A DNA stretch of 64,000 bases. Source: Sedimentisphaerales bacterium. Its GTDB lineage: Bacteria; Planctomycetota; Phycisphaerae; Sedimentisphaerales; Anaerobacaceae. The position numbers and the translations under genes were made by a program. Every line of letters starts with the position of its first letter. Positions within the stretch are counted from its first letter, which is position 1. Where the stretch lies: positions 1-64,000 of the forward strand of contig JAFGDN010000032.1 in NCBI GenBank assembly GCA_016932095.1. Direction: 5' to 3'. Below, piece after piece: positions 62,723 through 64,000 of the stretch. The notes under the pieces are model-generated. The model worked only from the letters and a program-made list of their open reading frames with translations. It did not search any database and was not told the origin of the DNA.

Positions 62723-63997
62723 TTATCGACGAATCAGTGTATAGAGGTAATAGCATGAGCTTGCCGCGGACACAATGATTGCGGCAAGCATTCCGATATT
62801 CCATATAACTGCCCCTGTTCCCGCGGGTTTGTCTTTGCCGAGGTATTTTTTACTGTTATTGAGGACAAAAAAGGCGATGTAAGCGACAGGCAGCAATAAG
62901 CTGGATATTGCCGTAGTGGGGACCGCAATCCATGGTCCGATGCGCTGCCAGAATAAAACGCCGGCGACGGCGGGCGCCGGAATCAGGCAGGCAATCCTGT
63001 GCCACCGGCCGCCGTGTTCGAGACCGAACGCCTCGCAGGCCGCAAAACCGCATACGAGCATCTGCATCGTGATTGTGCTCAGCACCATACCGATGATTCC
63101 TAAGCTAAAGACGATGCGGGAAAAGAAAGTCCCCAAACCCGCTGCCTCGAGCATCACGGCGGCCTTTGCCGGAGACAACACCGTTGAGCCGGAAGAGAAC
63201 ATTTCGGGGTCATAAATTGTGCAGCCGACGGCGATAATCATCAAGATCACAGCGATGGAATATGGAAAAAACATACCGGTAATTAAATCGAATCTCGAAA
63301 GCGCCCGATGCTCCTTACCCCAGCCGCGGGCCAGAAGCGTGTACGGGAAGAGGAACGTCATATTAATGCCTATTGCAGCCCCGAATCCCGCCATAACTAC
63401 AGAAACCTCTCGCGGATTTGTAGGAATCTCTAAAGGTAAAAAACCCTTTAATACCCTGGCCCATTCAATATGACCGCCCAAACCCCTGCGCAGAACCACC
63501 AGGGCAAAAGCCAGGACAATCATCCATACCATTGCCTTTAATATGCGCTCATAGATTCTTACACCTTTTTGTCCGCTACTGTACTGCCAGGTTATGGTGA
63601 TTGAAACGGCCAGAAAAAAACAACCGAGGCATACTATAATCAGGGTTTCCCATCCGGCGGAGGGTTGCCAGCCAGTTACAGCTTTAATCATTTCCTCACT
63701 CATTCCGACAGCCAACGCATACTGCGGCACATGCCAGACAATCGTGGATAATACGGTAATTGTTATCCAGGTCCAAGCCAGGGATGGATGAACGAATTTT
63801 TTCATTGCAAAGAAGGGTTTGTTGCCGGTCGAGAGGGTTTGATATGAAATTGCCGACATCATAATGACGCCGAGCAGCATTGCCAGTGGCTGGACCCAGA
63901 GCAGCTTATACTGGAGCATCGCCCCGGCAAAAAGCGACGCCATGGCGCTGCCGCCACCGAGAGTCATTGCGCTTTGCATCCAGCCGGGACCGGTCAT
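62723..63997 (-). CDS. Nramp-fold divalent metal transporter-like protein (possibly 5'-incomplete)
   Basis: The 424-residue frame has about eleven transmembrane segments and begins GPGWMQSAMTLGGGSAMASL, in the place of TM1 of Nramp (GPGxxxxxxxxDPGN). The metal-binding DPGN is replaced by GGGS, and the TM6 MPH motif by FPY in INMTFLFPYT. So it is a divergent member whose substrate may not be Mn or Fe. The ATG at 63997 lies 3 bases from the window end. The real start may be upstream and outside. Confidence 0.65.
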   Translation of the reverse strand: MTGPGWMQSAMTLGGGSAMASLFAGAMLQYKLLWVQPLAMLLGVIMMSAISYQTLSTGNKPFFAMKKFVHPSLAWTWITITVLSTIVWHVPQYALAVGMSEEMIKAVTGWQPSAGWETLIIVCLGCFFLAVSITITWQYSSGQKGVRIYERILKAMVWMIVLAFALVVLRRGLGGHIEWARVLKGFLPLEIPTNPREVSVVMAGFGAAIGINMTFLFPYTLLARGWGKEHRALSRFDLITGMFFPYSIAVILMIIAVGCTIYDPEMFSSGSTVLSPAKAAVMLEAAGLGTFFSRIVFSLGIIGMVLSTITMQMLVCGFAACEAFGLEHGGRWHRIACLIPAPAVAGVLFWQRIGPWIAVPTTAISSLLLPVAYIAFFVLNNSKKYLGKDKPAGTGAVIWNIGMLAAIIVSAASSCYYLYTLIRR

Positions 63998-64000
63998 TCG

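Overview
The window looks like part of a chromosome from a planctomycete of the Phycisphaerae type. The clues are large secreted parallel beta-helix proteins, short dockerin-like C-terminal modules (VDFxDFxxLAxxWL), PKD-type domains, a Tat-exported Gfo/Idh/MocA oxidoreductase next to a ThuA/HEAT-repeat protein, and many degenerate dispersed repeats. This lineage call is inferred from protein style. There is no rRNA gene in the window to confirm it.

Layout. 1-25.6 kb is ordinary core genome: the 3' end of lgt, a rhomboid protease, a frameshifted beta-helix protein, an ECF sigma factor operon, a YkgJ-type Cys-cluster protein, a 27-residue AURKAIP1/COX24-like basic protein missed by length cut-offs, a RACo-like ferredoxin/ASKHA protein, a TlpA-like thioredoxin, and an iron operon (DtxR-family regulator, FeoA, FeoB) with two matching palindromic operators. 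A long minus-strand operon (14.2-21.3 kb) follows. It carries a metal-type Fur regulator, a split membrane/spermidine-synthase pair, and sugar-nucleotide genes (ManA, UDP-glucose dehydrogenase, UDP-glucuronate epimerase-like) with a NusG-like antiterminator. Then come CcdA-like, TPR, RibF and CNNM/CorC genes on the plus strand.

25.7-35.4 kb is the most unusual part. Three consecutive minus-strand gene pairs each join a protein with a dockerin-like module and a caspase-like His/Cys domain to a protein with one N-terminal membrane segment. Two of the pairs share the same 6-nt junction and clear homology in both genes. This is the best candidate for an undescribed system. Only the first copy has a complete secreted N-terminus.

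35.6-56.0 kb looks like an accessory island. Its left edge is a truncated DHH phosphoesterase followed by an IS3 remnant, an RCC1-repeat fragment and an IS5 C-terminal fragment joined in one reading frame. Its right edge is IS5 and IS3 remnants followed by the 3' third of a tmRNA gene. Inside are a 1719-aa subtilisin/beta-helix protein, a 1631-aa PKD/beta-helix protein with its own His/Cys dyad, a 684-aa TPR protein, a Gfo/Idh/MocA oxidoreductase and a ThuA/HEAT protein.

56.2-64 kb carries a likely catabolic set (Fe-S Old Yellow Enzyme-type oxidoreductase, short-chain dehydrogenase, KDPG/KHG aldolase, fumarate-reductase-like flavoprotein) and an Nramp-like transporter. The spacers hold inverted copies of a cttcgtgtcttcgtggt-type repeat. 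One pair encloses a nested cloverleaf-like hairpin element and another encloses an AT-rich gene of unknown function.
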